DNA of 64,000 nt from Bryobacteraceae bacterium (GTDB lineage Bacteria; Acidobacteriota; Terriglobia; Bryobacterales; Bryobacteraceae), in contig JAIEPW010000088.1 of assembly GCA_019748195.1 (NCBI GenBank), positions 1 through 64,000 on the forward strand, in the 5' to 3' direction. Positions 26,570 to 34,893 of the stretch are shown here, one piece after another. The notes beneath the pieces are model-generated. The model worked only from the letters and a program-made list of their open reading frames with translations, did not search any database and was not told where the DNA came from. Position 1 is the first letter of the stretch, and every line of letters begins with the position of its first letter. A program made the translations under genes and the position numbers.

Positions 26570-27441
26570 ATCCCTTTGCCCTGCGCGGTCCCGAGTTCCT
26601 GATGTTCTACTTCGCCCTGGGAGCGGCCCTGATCCTGGCCATGGTCTGGATCCGGCGATCCCGCGAGTCCGGAGATGACCCCCGCATCGACACCTCCGAC
26701 CCCTACCGGATCGCCTTCCTGCGCGGCGGTTCCGCGGAGACGCTGCGCGTGGCGATGATGAACCTCATCAATCGCGGCCTGCTGCGAGTCGAAGACGATA
26801 CGTACCTGGTGACGGTCAGCGACGGACGCCCCAGCCTGATCCGCCATCCGCTGGAACGGCGGATCCTCGAACACTTCACCGCTCCAGCCAAGGCATACGA
26901 AGTGTTCACGGACGAAGAACTGAAAGCCTTGGTGGGACACTACCGGGCGCCGCTTGAGAATGCCGGGATGCTTGCCGGGCCGTCGGAGACCGCGCAGCGT
27001 ATCCGCTGGTCCCTCGGCGTTGCCATTGTGCTGATAGCGGTGGCCGCCGCCAAGATCCAGATCGCCCTCGCGGCCGGGCGCCGCAACATCGGCTTCCTGA
27101 TTGTGCTCGCAGTGGGGTTCAGTATCGTGGCGATGGTTCTGAACTTCCCCCGCCGCACCGCGCGCGGGGATCACGCCGTCCGCGATCTCCAAAACCTGTT
27201 CGCCGGTCTCAAGGACCGCTCTTCCAGCCGCACGGGCGCCGACGCCGCCGACACCGTCCTGCTCGCCTCGATATTCGGGCTGGGCGCCGTGCCCGCCGAA
27301 GCGTTCCCTTACCGCGACAAGCTCTTTCCGCAGGCTGCCTCCGGCAGCACGTCGTCCTGCGGCAGTTCCTGCGGATCGAGCGATGGCGGCGGAGGCGGCG
27401 GTTGCGGCGGAGGCGGCTGCGGAGGCTGTGGTGGAGACTAA
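26566..27441 (+). CDS. TIGR04222-type membrane protein with C-terminal Cys/Gly-rich tail
   Basis: 291 residues from GTG 26566, with GGAGGG just upstream. Membrane segments: about 10-28, 145-163 and 170-190. The cytosolic loop has the TIGR04222 features DPYRIAFLRGGSAETLRVAMMNLINRG split over one helix, and RHPLERRILEHF. After residue about 265 the chain becomes low-complexity and ends in Ser, Cys and Gly only: SSCGSSCGSSDGG followed by GGCGGGGCGGCGG, five Cys in the last 30 residues. TIGR04222 proteins commonly end in such a region and sit next to a DUF692 gene, as here. The tail looks like a substrate or core peptide for the adjacent MNIO enzyme; that is inference. Confidence 0.82.
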   Translation: MNPFALRGPEFLMFYFALGAALILAMVWIRRSRESGDDPRIDTSDPYRIAFLRGGSAETLRVAMMNLINRGLLRVEDDTYLVTVSDGRPSLIRHPLERRILEHFTAPAKAYEVFTDEELKALVGHYRAPLENAGMLAGPSETAQRIRWSLGVAIVLIAVAAAKIQIALAAGRRNIGFLIVLAVGFSIVAMVLNFPRRTARGDHAVRDLQNLFAGLKDRSSSRTGADAADTVLLASIFGLGAVPAEAFPYRDKLFPQAASGSTSSCGSSCGSSDGGGGGGCGGGGCGGCGGD

Positions 27442-28276
27442 CACGAGCGATCGCTTCGGCATCTCCTGGCGGCCTGAACTCGCCGCCGGCATCTTCGAGA
27501 ATATGCCTCGCATCGACGTGCTGGAGGTGATCGCCGACGATTACTTCCACGCGTCCGCGGATCGGGTGAGATCGTTGCGGACACTGGCGCGCCAGATCCC
27601 CGTGATGCTCCACGGCGTCGGCCTCGGCATGGCGTCCACCGCGCCGGTCCATCCCCGCAAGCTGGCGCACATGGCGCGCCTGATCGACAAGGTCACACCG
27701 GAGAGCTGGAGTGAGCATCTGGCCTTCGTCCGCTGGGGCCGCCGCGAGATCGGCCACCTGGCCGCTCCCCCGCGCAACGAAGATACGGTGGAGGGGACGC
27801 TGGAGAATATCCATCGCGCCGTCCGGCTCACCGGATTGCCGCCGCATCTGGAGAACATCGCGACGCTCCTGCGGCCGCCCGCTTCGTCGCTCGACGAACC
27901 GGAATGGATCTCGAGCATCCTTCGCCGCTCCCCCGCCGGCCTCCTGCTGGACCTGCATAATCTCTACGCCAATGGCCGCAATTTCGGCTACGATCCGGCT
28001 CTCGCGCTGTCGCGGCTGCCCTTGGACCGCGTGACCCATGTACACCTCGCTGGAGGCCGGCTGGTCGATGACGGCTTGCTCCTCGACGATCACAAGCACC
28101 CGGTGCCGGACCCCGTTTACGAATTGCTCGCGATGGTGGCGGCGAGGTCTGCGAAACCCCTCACCGTGATCCTGGAACGCGACGGAGAATATCCGGAAAT
28201 GAGTGCGCTGCTGGCCGAGCTGGATCGGGCCCGCGCCGCGGTGGCCAAGGGACGGCGGGAATGCGTACCAGCGTGA
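27431..28276 (+). CDS. DUF692 family multinuclear non-heme iron oxidative enzyme (MNIO)
   Basis: 281 residues, TIM-barrel. Family signatures: FGISWRPELAAGIF at the N-terminus, DVLEVIADDYF, MLHGVGLGMAS (His61), WSEHLAF, PPHLENIATLL (His/Glu), LLLDLHNLYANG (Asp-x-His), VTHVHLAGG (His) and VILERDGEYPE (Glu); these His/Asp/Glu positions form the iron site in this family. Characterised members (MbnB, TglH, bufferin BufB) modify Cys residues of ribosomally made peptides. The start is GTG 27431, 5 nt after GGAGG, inside the Cys/Gly-tail codons of the upstream gene; the overlap is 11 bp. The obvious substrate candidate is that tail. Confidence 0.9.
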   Translation: METNTSDRFGISWRPELAAGIFENMPRIDVLEVIADDYFHASADRVRSLRTLARQIPVMLHGVGLGMASTAPVHPRKLAHMARLIDKVTPESWSEHLAFVRWGRREIGHLAAPPRNEDTVEGTLENIHRAVRLTGLPPHLENIATLLRPPASSLDEPEWISSILRRSPAGLLLDLHNLYANGRNFGYDPALALSRLPLDRVTHVHLAGGRLVDDGLLLDDHKHPVPDPVYELLAMVAARSAKPLTVILERDGEYPEMSALLAELDRARAAVAKGRRECVPA

Positions 28277-28503
28277 TCGAAGCCTACCTCGCCCGGTTGT
28301 ACTCGGAACCCGCGGAGGCACAGCGGTTCCTCGCGGATCCTGAGCGAACCGCGATCCGCGCCGGACTCACGCCGCCGGAAGCCCGGGAAGTCGCGCGGCT
28401 CGACCCCGCCGCGCTGCGGATCTCCTGCCGTGTGTTCGAGCGAAAGCGCGCCTGGAAGGCGCGGGGATCCTCGTGGTGGCGCCGGTTACTGGGCCGAGCC
28501 TGA
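28261..28503 (+). CDS. Small protein encoded after the MNIO, possible partner subunit
   Basis: 80 residues, overlapping the MNIO gene by 16 bp. Mostly helical: VIEAYLARLYSEPAEAQRFL, DPERTAIRAGLTPPEAREVARLDPAAL, and a basic end (FERKRAWKARGSSWWRRLLGR). MNIO enzymes usually work with a partner protein that binds the substrate leader (MbnC, TglI, BufC), but those are larger and I see no clear relationship. Position and overlap suggest it belongs to the system. Its end overlaps the convergent propeller gene by 18 bp. Confidence 0.7.
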   Translation: MRTSVIEAYLARLYSEPAEAQRFLADPERTAIRAGLTPPEAREVARLDPAALRISCRVFERKRAWKARGSSWWRRLLGRA

Positions 28504-29595
28504 TTCCGTCTCTTCCACCAGCCGCTCCACATTCATCAGGTACAGCGCGGGCTTGCCGTCGCGATCGCTTCCGAACAGCACCCGCTGGCTGTTGGGCGTG
28601 AAGCGTATCGATACGCGTTCCGGATCGGACGCCTTGTGCTCGCACAACGCCAGCTCCCGCCGCACCCGCCGCACCATGATCAGCACGTAGGGCGCGGCCT
28701 TGCTGCCGCTCGCCGCCGCCAGCACCGTCCCATCCGCATTGCGCGAAAACTGAATGTACTGGCTGGTTCTCGCCACCAGCTTGTCCTCCCCTTGCGGCGT
28801 CACTTCGCGAATTTCGCTGCGGAACGAGCCCGCCTCGGGCAGGTGCAGATACACCAGCGCCTGACCATCGGTGTTCCACTGCAGCGAGCGAATGCGCCCG
28901 TCCGCCTTCCTGAGCTCGCGCGCTTCCCCGTCGAGCGGGCAGGTCCACAGCCCTGCTTCCCCCCGGCGATATGCAAGGCTCATCTGCACGGGGCGAAAAC
29001 TGACTTCGCTCAGCGCTTCCTCGCACTCCACCAGAACCTTCGGGGATCCGCCCTTAAGATTGATCCATACCAGGCGATGCCGCGAACCGTTCCGCTCCAC
29101 CACGGCCACGTTTTGAGAGTCGTCGGCCACCGCCAGCGCGTCGCCGGGTTCATATCCGGGCGAGACCTGCCACAAGGCCCGGCCCTTACCCCCGCCCGGT
29201 GGCGCCAGCATCAGGGAATTACCGTCGAAGTAGCAGTAGCCGCGCTCATCCGGCAGCAGCGAAATCAGATGCGGGTTGATTTCGGCCGCCTCACTAACCG
29301 CTCGCGCTTGCAGGGTCTTCAAGTCCATCCGAAGGACTTGCGGCGACCCGAACCGGTCGGAAGCAAACAAAAGGTAGTTCGACCGGCGTCCGATGGCGCG
29401 GCAGAAGTAACGCGGAAGTGTGCTGGAGTAAGAAGGACTTGTCAGACGTGTGACCGGGAATTCCGTGGAAGGATCCAGGTAGCGGCGCGCGTCCGGCACC
29501 CCCGCCGGAATGGCGTCCGGAGGCCGGAGTTGGGCCAACGCGGCGCCCGGAACAAGACTCAGTAAAGCCCGGCGGCTCCACCGAGACTCTTTCAT
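28486..29595 (-). CDS. Exported TolB/oligogalacturonate-lyase-like beta-propeller protein
   Basis: 369 residues. The N-terminus MKESRWSRRALLSLVPGAALA has an RR pair and hydrophobic core, consistent with Tat or Sec export. The body consists of WD40/TolB-like blades: YLLFASDRFGSPQVLRMDLKT, DALAVADDSQNVAVVERNG, LAYRRGEAGLWTCPLDG, QALVYLHLPEAG, and RVLFGSDRDGKPALYLMN. The opening YLDPSTEFPVTRLTSPSYSST resembles oligogalacturonate-lyase-like propellers, but the catalytic metal site cannot be assigned by eye. GGAG precedes the ATG by 3 nt. Confidence 0.75.
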   Translation of the reverse strand: MKESRWSRRALLSLVPGAALAQLRPPDAIPAGVPDARRYLDPSTEFPVTRLTSPSYSSTLPRYFCRAIGRRSNYLLFASDRFGSPQVLRMDLKTLQARAVSEAAEINPHLISLLPDERGYCYFDGNSLMLAPPGGGKGRALWQVSPGYEPGDALAVADDSQNVAVVERNGSRHRLVWINLKGGSPKVLVECEEALSEVSFRPVQMSLAYRRGEAGLWTCPLDGEARELRKADGRIRSLQWNTDGQALVYLHLPEAGSFRSEIREVTPQGEDKLVARTSQYIQFSRNADGTVLAAASGSKAAPYVLIMVRRVRRELALCEHKASDPERVSIRFTPNSQRVLFGSDRDGKPALYLMNVERLVEETESGSAQ

Positions 29596-29623
29596 ATCTC
29601 CAGCGTAGCGCAGAGCGGCCCGG

Positions 29624-30505
29624 TTAGAACGGAAGATCGCGCCGGCCCGCCGTGTAGGTGCTGGCTTTCGCCAGGTACGGATAGGGATTCACCGGAACCG
29701 GCCCCATGCGCACCTCGAAATGAAGATGCGGCGCCGTCACGCGTCCGGTGGCGCCGGAAGCAGCAATCACCTCGCCCCGGCGCACTTCCTGTCCGGGAAT
29801 TACGTTCGCTGCGGAGAGATGCGCGTAAAGCGATCGCATTCCATTGCCGTGATCCACAACAATCACCCGTCCGTAGCCCCGGCTGTACTCTGCCACGGCG
29901 ACAATGCCATCGGCCACCGCGCGGACCGCGGTTCCCGTCGGCGCTTCGATATCGACCCCGGAATGATACGACCCTTCCCCGGAGAAGGGGTCTGTTCTGG
30001 CGCCGAAGTAGCTTAAGAGTCTGCCGTTTACGGGCCAAAGACTAGGCGTTACATTCTGGTGGAATTTCTGCGCGAAGGTGCGGTGTAAGCGCGAGTAGCT
30101 GGCGGATTTGAGGAAGTTGTAGTTTTCGAGCGATTCCTCAAAACTCGGCATCAGCGGCGTATCGGGCTCTAAATCAATAGCTTCCAGCCTGCGGCGCATG
30201 CCGATGGCGCTGGTCATTTCCGTCGCCAGAAGCTGCAGCGACGCCAGTTGCTCCTGCTTCTGGTGATTTTCCGCCTGCAACTCCTTGTAGCGGTTGCGAA
30301 GCGTCTCCACCTCATTGCGCAAGGTATTGTAATTGGACACCTTCCAGGCCATCCTCAGATAGCTGGAGACCATGCCGAAGAGGGAGAAAGACCCGAAAAG
30401 CGCTAGTGCGACGACGACGTATACGAACTGATGCGGAACATGAATGCGGCGCAGACGCCCGTGCAGCGAATGGGCGAGCACGAGAATGAAGTATTGTTGC
30501 CTCAC
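29624..30505 (-). CDS. M23-family metallopeptidase with coiled coil (NlpD/EnvC-like)
   Basis: 293 residues. One membrane helix (about 27-48), then a coiled coil (about 55-95: TLRNEVETLRNRYKELQAEN) and a LytM/M23 domain: LLSYFGARTDPF, zinc motif YHSGVDIEAPTGTAV, VVDHGNGMRSLYAHLS, and HLHFEVRMG. All M23 zinc residues (HxxxD, HxH) are visible, so a cell-wall endopeptidase or an amidase-activator fold is expected on the periplasmic face. Preceded by a long leader with a good promoter at 30628-30657. Confidence 0.92.
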   Translation of the reverse strand: MRQQYFILVLAHSLHGRLRRIHVPHQFVYVVVALALFGSFSLFGMVSSYLRMAWKVSNYNTLRNEVETLRNRYKELQAENHQKQEQLASLQLLATEMTSAIGMRRRLEAIDLEPDTPLMPSFEESLENYNFLKSASYSRLHRTFAQKFHQNVTPSLWPVNGRLLSYFGARTDPFSGEGSYHSGVDIEAPTGTAVRAVADGIVAVAEYSRGYGRVIVVDHGNGMRSLYAHLSAANVIPGQEVRRGEVIAASGATGRVTAPHLHFEVRMGPVPVNPYPYLAKASTYTAGRRDLPF

Positions 30506-30627
30506 TGAAAACGGATCTCCTATGTGCTATGGGCGCGGCCACGTCGGGGAAATGCCCCCGCTAAGGTCGTAAGCCGGAGAGTACCGCAGGACGTACCCGG
30601 AGTTATAAGGCCCGGAAGCGAAGTGCC

Positions 30628-30657
30628 AGGATACCCGATGTGTCTGGACTGTGTCAA
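30628..30657 (-). promoter_or_regulatory. Sigma-70-type promoter of the M23 peptidase gene
   Basis: Minus strand: TTGACA (30652-30657), 18-bp spacer, TATCCT (30628-30633). The leader to the ATG at 30505 is about 115 nt. The rest of 30506-30815 contains no gene I can support. Confidence 0.6.
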
Positions 30658-30815
30658 GCAGACACATCCCCCCGGCATAGCGCCACAATCCCGCATAACC
30701 CTCTCCATCGGCAGGTTATGCGACGGGCTCTACCCCTGAGGTGGACGGAGAGAAATAGCTCTATTTGTATCAGCTACTTATGGTTACAACGTGGAAGTAA
30801 AGGAAGAGCAATTGA

Positions 30816-31880
30816 TCACGGCCAAAGCGCTGGGTAGGCGTAGGTTCGCTCACCTGCCTTCCCTTGCAATACAAGCCTTTCGGTTTCGCTTCCGGCTTGT
30901 ACTAACCACAGATCCCCGCCATCGTCCCCGGACTTCTGATAAGCGCCGCGGTCCACAAATACAGCGTGCGGTCCCTTCCGGCTGAACGACAAATGGGAGA
31001 CATCGCGATGCCCGGTAACCCACGGCGCCGGTTCTCCGCCGCCCCCCGGTACCAGCAACAGGCGCGCCGGGTCGCCCGTGTCCTCGGACGCGCCGGCCGC
31101 TACCAGCAGGTCCAGTCCGGCGACGTAGGCAACAAAGAACAGCAACTCCTCGCCATGTGGAATCTCGGCGGCTTGCGGGCCGACAATGCGAATGGCGGTA
31201 TCGCCGACGCCCCGGCGATAGGCGATCAATTCGGGCAGTTCGCCGCGCCAGCCCAGCAGGCCCACCGCTCCGTGCGCCTCCAGGGGCTGCATCGCCCCGG
31301 AACCGGGATCCACGCGGAACAGCTCCGTACCGTGCTTTTCGGAGAAGCACAGAAGATAGAGCCAGCGGCTTTGGAGGTCCCAGAGCAGGCTCACCGGCTT
31401 GCAACCGCCCGGCCAGGCGGCTCGTACGACTTTCGCGGCCACGTCCGCCGGCGTAAAGAACCGCAGATCGCTGGATCCGGCCACCGCCAGCCGCCGCGAG
31501 TCCGGACTGAAGGCGAAGGGTCGCCCCAGCGGCGCGACCTCGATATCCAGGTCCTGTGTCTTGTCGCGCCACAACCGCACGCCGTCCCCGTTCCGATACG
31601 CCAGGGTGAAACCGTCCGGAGACCATTCGAGGGTCCGCGGATTCACCGCAGCCTCGTCGATCGCGATCTTCTCCCGCGTTTCGAAGCGGTAGACGACTAC
31701 CTTCGGACCTTCTTCCGAGTACTGCACCGCCGCGAGCCGGATTGGGGCCCCGGCCGGCGTTTCAGCAGGCTGGCTCATTTTTGTCTTCTTCCGGGTGCTC
31801 CCTTGGGTTTGCGGACCGGCCGCGAGCGGAACTGTCACCGCAAGCACCGCCAGAAACCACGCCGCCCCTGGTATCACCAT
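30816..31880 (-). CDS. Exported WD40-like beta-propeller protein
   Basis: 354 residues. Hydrophobic N-terminus (AAWFLAVLAVTVPLAAG) as signal peptide. Propeller blades: TLEWSPDGFTLAYRNGDGVRLW, PFAFSPDSRRLAVAGSSDLRFF, SLLWDLQSRWLYLLCF, ELPELIAYRRGVGDTAIRI and SHLSFSRKGPHAVFVDRG. No enzyme motif. Start overlaps the end of the upstream amidase gene by 7 bp, making it the third gene of the LysM-amidase-propeller operon; it may be the periplasmic partner of that pair. Confidence 0.72.
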   Translation of the reverse strand: MVIPGAAWFLAVLAVTVPLAAGPQTQGSTRKKTKMSQPAETPAGAPIRLAAVQYSEEGPKVVVYRFETREKIAIDEAAVNPRTLEWSPDGFTLAYRNGDGVRLWRDKTQDLDIEVAPLGRPFAFSPDSRRLAVAGSSDLRFFTPADVAAKVVRAAWPGGCKPVSLLWDLQSRWLYLLCFSEKHGTELFRVDPGSGAMQPLEAHGAVGLLGWRGELPELIAYRRGVGDTAIRIVGPQAAEIPHGEELLFFVAYVAGLDLLVAAGASEDTGDPARLLLVPGGGGEPAPWVTGHRDVSHLSFSRKGPHAVFVDRGAYQKSGDDGGDLWLVQAGSETERLVLQGKAGERTYAYPALWP

Positions 31881-34057
31881 AATCCGTTGATCTGATTCTT
31901 GTACTTCACCGTGTCGAAGTCCAGTTGCGGGTCGTACCAGTATTCGATCGCGGCGTTCACCAGTTGCTCCGCCGTGGTGTTGATGTAATCGTCGAGCACC
32001 ATGCGCTCATACACGAACATCGACGAATCGTCGGGATCGACGGCATCCATGAACTCGCTCTCAACATAGGCGTACTGCGCGCGGACCTGGTTGCCGGAGT
32101 GCAGCATGGCGACCGGATTGGTAGGCTCCTCCACGGCGACGCCGCTCGATCGCGTGCCCCGGTCCAGCGGATCCAGGTACTTGGCGATGATCTTCGCGAT
32201 CCGCACCTGCCCGTCCGGCGGGGCATTCGCTCCTGCCTGTCCGGACACGATGGTCACCCCGCCGGTACCGCCGCCCGCGTTCTCATGCAGCGTGACGTAA
32301 AGATCGCAAAGCAGCCCGTTCATGAAGTCGAGGCGCGGCTGCGGCCCCCAGGCTTTGGTGCCGTGATTCAGATACGGGTGCGGCGCGGTGACATTCAGGT
32401 AATGAAGGATCTTCTCCTTCATGTACGCGCGCGCGCCGGTCACGCGCATTCCGGACTTCGCCGCTATGAGGAAATTCGCATCAGTGTTGGGATTGTTCTC
32501 GCACTCGATGGACCAGGCGGCGGACCTCTCCGCCAGCACTTCCATCATGTCGTCGTCCACCTCGAACCAATCCGTGGTTTGAATGGGCAGCGCCACTGCC
32601 TGCTGCACCACCTGGCCGACGGGCGCGTTGGTTCGCTCGATCGTGTAAACGTAGTTATTCAGTCCGGCATCCCAGCGGATGGACCCTGGGCGCACGCGGC
32701 GGTGCAGGTGCACCAGCGGGGTGTTGATCCGCGTCTCGATCGTCGCCAGGATCGTGGCGTTTACATCCAGCAGCCGCTGCCGGTCGGCAGCGGTGACTGC
32801 CTCAGCGGCGTCCGTTTCCTCATCGTGCCGGGTGAGCAGCAGGTCCGAGAGCCGCCGCAGCCGCGTGGTGCTGGTGACCGCGCCGGAACTGACCCGGACC
32901 CGGCGCGGATTCAGTTCAAATGTAAAGATGTTCGCGCCCGCCTCCGGCGCGTTCACCGCGTGCACGCTGCCCGGCTCGATCATGCCGAAACCGGCGGTCC
33001 GGGTCAGGTGGACGTTTTCCCGCGGCATCCGGTAGCACTCGGTAAACAACGTGATCATTCGATCCGCGATCTTGTGCGCCGTGAACCACTCGTACGAGCG
33101 CCGGGCTCCGGCGAACGCGTACACGCATCCGTGACCGGGATCCAGGCAGATCTCCTTGCTCGACAGATCCACCGCCGATTCCGGCATCATGCGGATATCG
33201 GTGACCTGCCACGGCTCCAGGTTGTTGCGAACATGGTCGGTCTTGAACCGGATCATGTGCCCGCGCGGCACGAAACCGGACTTAGTCGCGTTGAACAACA
33301 GGGGCCACTCGATGGGCATGGCCAGCGTCTTGCGTTCCCCATCCCAGGCGATCTTTCCGCCCGCGATCGACTTCAGCCGCTCGGTGCGGCGATTCATGTC
33401 TTTGAAGCCGCTCTGGAAGTTGTCCCGCAGGACCTTCCCCTTCACTTCCACGCCTTCCAACGGCGGCGGAACCGCGGACATGGAAGCGGGACGCTCCACC
33501 GCCTTCATCTGGAACCACGTGTATTTCTTATTGGGATTGCCGCCGACAATCACGAAGAGGAACAGGTCCGCCTCCCGTTCCAGCTTCTTCACCTTGATCT
33601 GCAGTTCCAGCACGCGGTTGGGCAGCTTGCCGGGGCGGTTGGCCTGCACAAACAGCTTGCCCTCGAACTCCTCCCCCTCCACCGGCACGGCGAAGGAGAT
33701 CCGCGCCGTGTTCTCCGAGGGGTCGCGAACGATGGGGACTTCGTATTCCTTGGGAGGACCGTTCATCTTCGACACCATCAGCGTGTCCAGCTCCTCCTCG
33801 GTCACCCGCTCGGTCTTCAACTCGTCCAGATCGCGCAGCAGGTCCGTGGAGAACTCCATCACGATGTCGAACACGCCCACGGCCGGCGGGACCGCGAGCA
33901 CGTTCAGGTTGAACGGGGCGATCGCGAAATATTCAGGCAGCGCCACGAAGCTGTGCGCGGTGGTGCCCGGCTCAATGGGCCAGAACTTGATGCGCGCGCC
34001 CGCTTCCTCCACCCAGTACTTGCCGACCTTCAGTTGCGGTGCTTCGCCGATGGCCAT
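31874..34057 (-). CDS. Large divergent N-acetylmuramoyl-L-alanine amidase (Amidase_3-like)
   Basis: 727 residues. The N-terminal 300 residues are beta-rich and unrecognised (KYWVEEAGARIKFWPIEPGTT, ISFAVPVEGEEFEGKLFVQA). From about residue 305 an Amidase_3 core begins: EICLDPGHGCVYAF (zinc His), then after large insertions LYVTLHENAGGGTGG, equivalent to the SIHANA strand, and QYAYVESEFMDAV, equivalent to the VETGFMSN strand with its Glu. This indicates a zinc amidase cleaving stem peptide from glycan, with about 150 extra residues inserted. No signal peptide is seen. Its ATG follows the LysM gene stop by 1 nt (TGACATG) and it overlaps the propeller gene downstream. Confidence 0.78.
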   Translation of the reverse strand: MAIGEAPQLKVGKYWVEEAGARIKFWPIEPGTTAHSFVALPEYFAIAPFNLNVLAVPPAVGVFDIVMEFSTDLLRDLDELKTERVTEEELDTLMVSKMNGPPKEYEVPIVRDPSENTARISFAVPVEGEEFEGKLFVQANRPGKLPNRVLELQIKVKKLEREADLFLFVIVGGNPNKKYTWFQMKAVERPASMSAVPPPLEGVEVKGKVLRDNFQSGFKDMNRRTERLKSIAGGKIAWDGERKTLAMPIEWPLLFNATKSGFVPRGHMIRFKTDHVRNNLEPWQVTDIRMMPESAVDLSSKEICLDPGHGCVYAFAGARRSYEWFTAHKIADRMITLFTECYRMPRENVHLTRTAGFGMIEPGSVHAVNAPEAGANIFTFELNPRRVRVSSGAVTSTTRLRRLSDLLLTRHDEETDAAEAVTAADRQRLLDVNATILATIETRINTPLVHLHRRVRPGSIRWDAGLNNYVYTIERTNAPVGQVVQQAVALPIQTTDWFEVDDDMMEVLAERSAAWSIECENNPNTDANFLIAAKSGMRVTGARAYMKEKILHYLNVTAPHPYLNHGTKAWGPQPRLDFMNGLLCDLYVTLHENAGGGTGGVTIVSGQAGANAPPDGQVRIAKIIAKYLDPLDRGTRSSGVAVEEPTNPVAMLHSGNQVRAQYAYVESEFMDAVDPDDSSMFVYERMVLDDYINTTAEQLVNAAIEYWYDPQLDFDTVKYKNQINGLW

Positions 34058-34058
34058 G

Positions 34059-34703
34059 TCAGCAGCCGTGCCTCTCGATCAGTTTCGCTGTCGTCTTGGG
34101 ACCGCAAATGCCATCCACGGCCAGCGGCGGATTGTCGGCCTGGAACGCCTTGATGGCCGCCGTGGTGATGGGTCCCTGAATGCCGTCGATGGGGCCCGTA
34201 TCGTAACCCAGATTCTTCAACCGCATCTGGATTCCCGTGACGCCCAGGTCGTCGGTATCGTCGATCGGGTTCAGGTGCGCGATGGCCAGCTTCAGGGTGG
34301 CGCCGTTGATCTTCAGCTTGCCGTACTCCGCTCCAATGGGAACGGACTTTTCCAGGATTCCGCTGCCGTCGGTCTTGCCTTTGTACGGCCGGCCTTCCAC
34401 TTCCAGCTCGTAGTCCATGTTGGCCAGCCGGCGGTGCTTCCAGTCCTCCACCGCGATCTTGATCTTGCGCTGCGGCAGCGCGACACGAAATTTGTGAACC
34501 TTGGCGGTTTCGACGGCGATCTTCTTCGCCGTCTTGTCCGGGATGTAGATCTGGTCGCCCGGATAGATCAGGTTCGGATCGGGGCGCTTCTTCTTGAAGT
34601 CGGCGTTCTTGGCGTGGTTGTAGATCGCCTTCCAGTCGCGGAATCCGTAGTTCAGGGCAATCCGGGACAAACATTCGCCTTGCTGGACGGTGTGGACGGG
34701 CAT
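34059..34703 (-). CDS. LysM and peptidoglycan-binding-domain protein without signal peptide
   Basis: 214 residues from ATG 34703. LysM domain at 1-55 (HTVQQGECLSRIALNYGFRDW, DPNLIYPGDQIYIPD), a central beta domain (about 70-140: YELEVEGRPYKGKTDGSGILEKSVP) and a C-terminal PG_binding_1 domain (GVTGIQMRLKNLGYDTGPIDG, then AAIKAFQADN, GICGPKTTAKLIERHG). This LysM/beta/PGBD layout is common in proteins encoded near contractile-injection or type VI loci and in phage-like modules, often without signal peptide, as here. No such structural genes are present in this window. First gene of the three-gene operon; role as carrier or binding module for the amidase is inferred. Confidence 0.82.
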   Translation of the reverse strand: MPVHTVQQGECLSRIALNYGFRDWKAIYNHAKNADFKKKRPDPNLIYPGDQIYIPDKTAKKIAVETAKVHKFRVALPQRKIKIAVEDWKHRRLANMDYELEVEGRPYKGKTDGSGILEKSVPIGAEYGKLKINGATLKLAIAHLNPIDDTDDLGVTGIQMRLKNLGYDTGPIDGIQGPITTAAIKAFQADNPPLAVDGICGPKTTAKLIERHGC

Positions 34704-34893
34704 CTGTTCGCTTCGGGCTCCGGACAAGCGGATCTAGGCACAGCCGCCTGTCCTACAATGACGCGGGAAAAGGAGGATGGAAGGCTCAAGCGCGAACCAT
34801 GGCGGGAGGCGTTCGGCAGAATCCCGCGTAAATTCTTGTAAACTCCAGATCGTCGCATCGCATCAATCATAGCACTCTGATACTATTGATCTG

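Noticed and set aside
31925-34153. 742-codon open frame on the plus strand
   Set aside because: Antisense shadow of the amidase gene; composition is Arg/His/Gly-rich with no domain, while the minus strand has LDPGHG and other amidase motifs.
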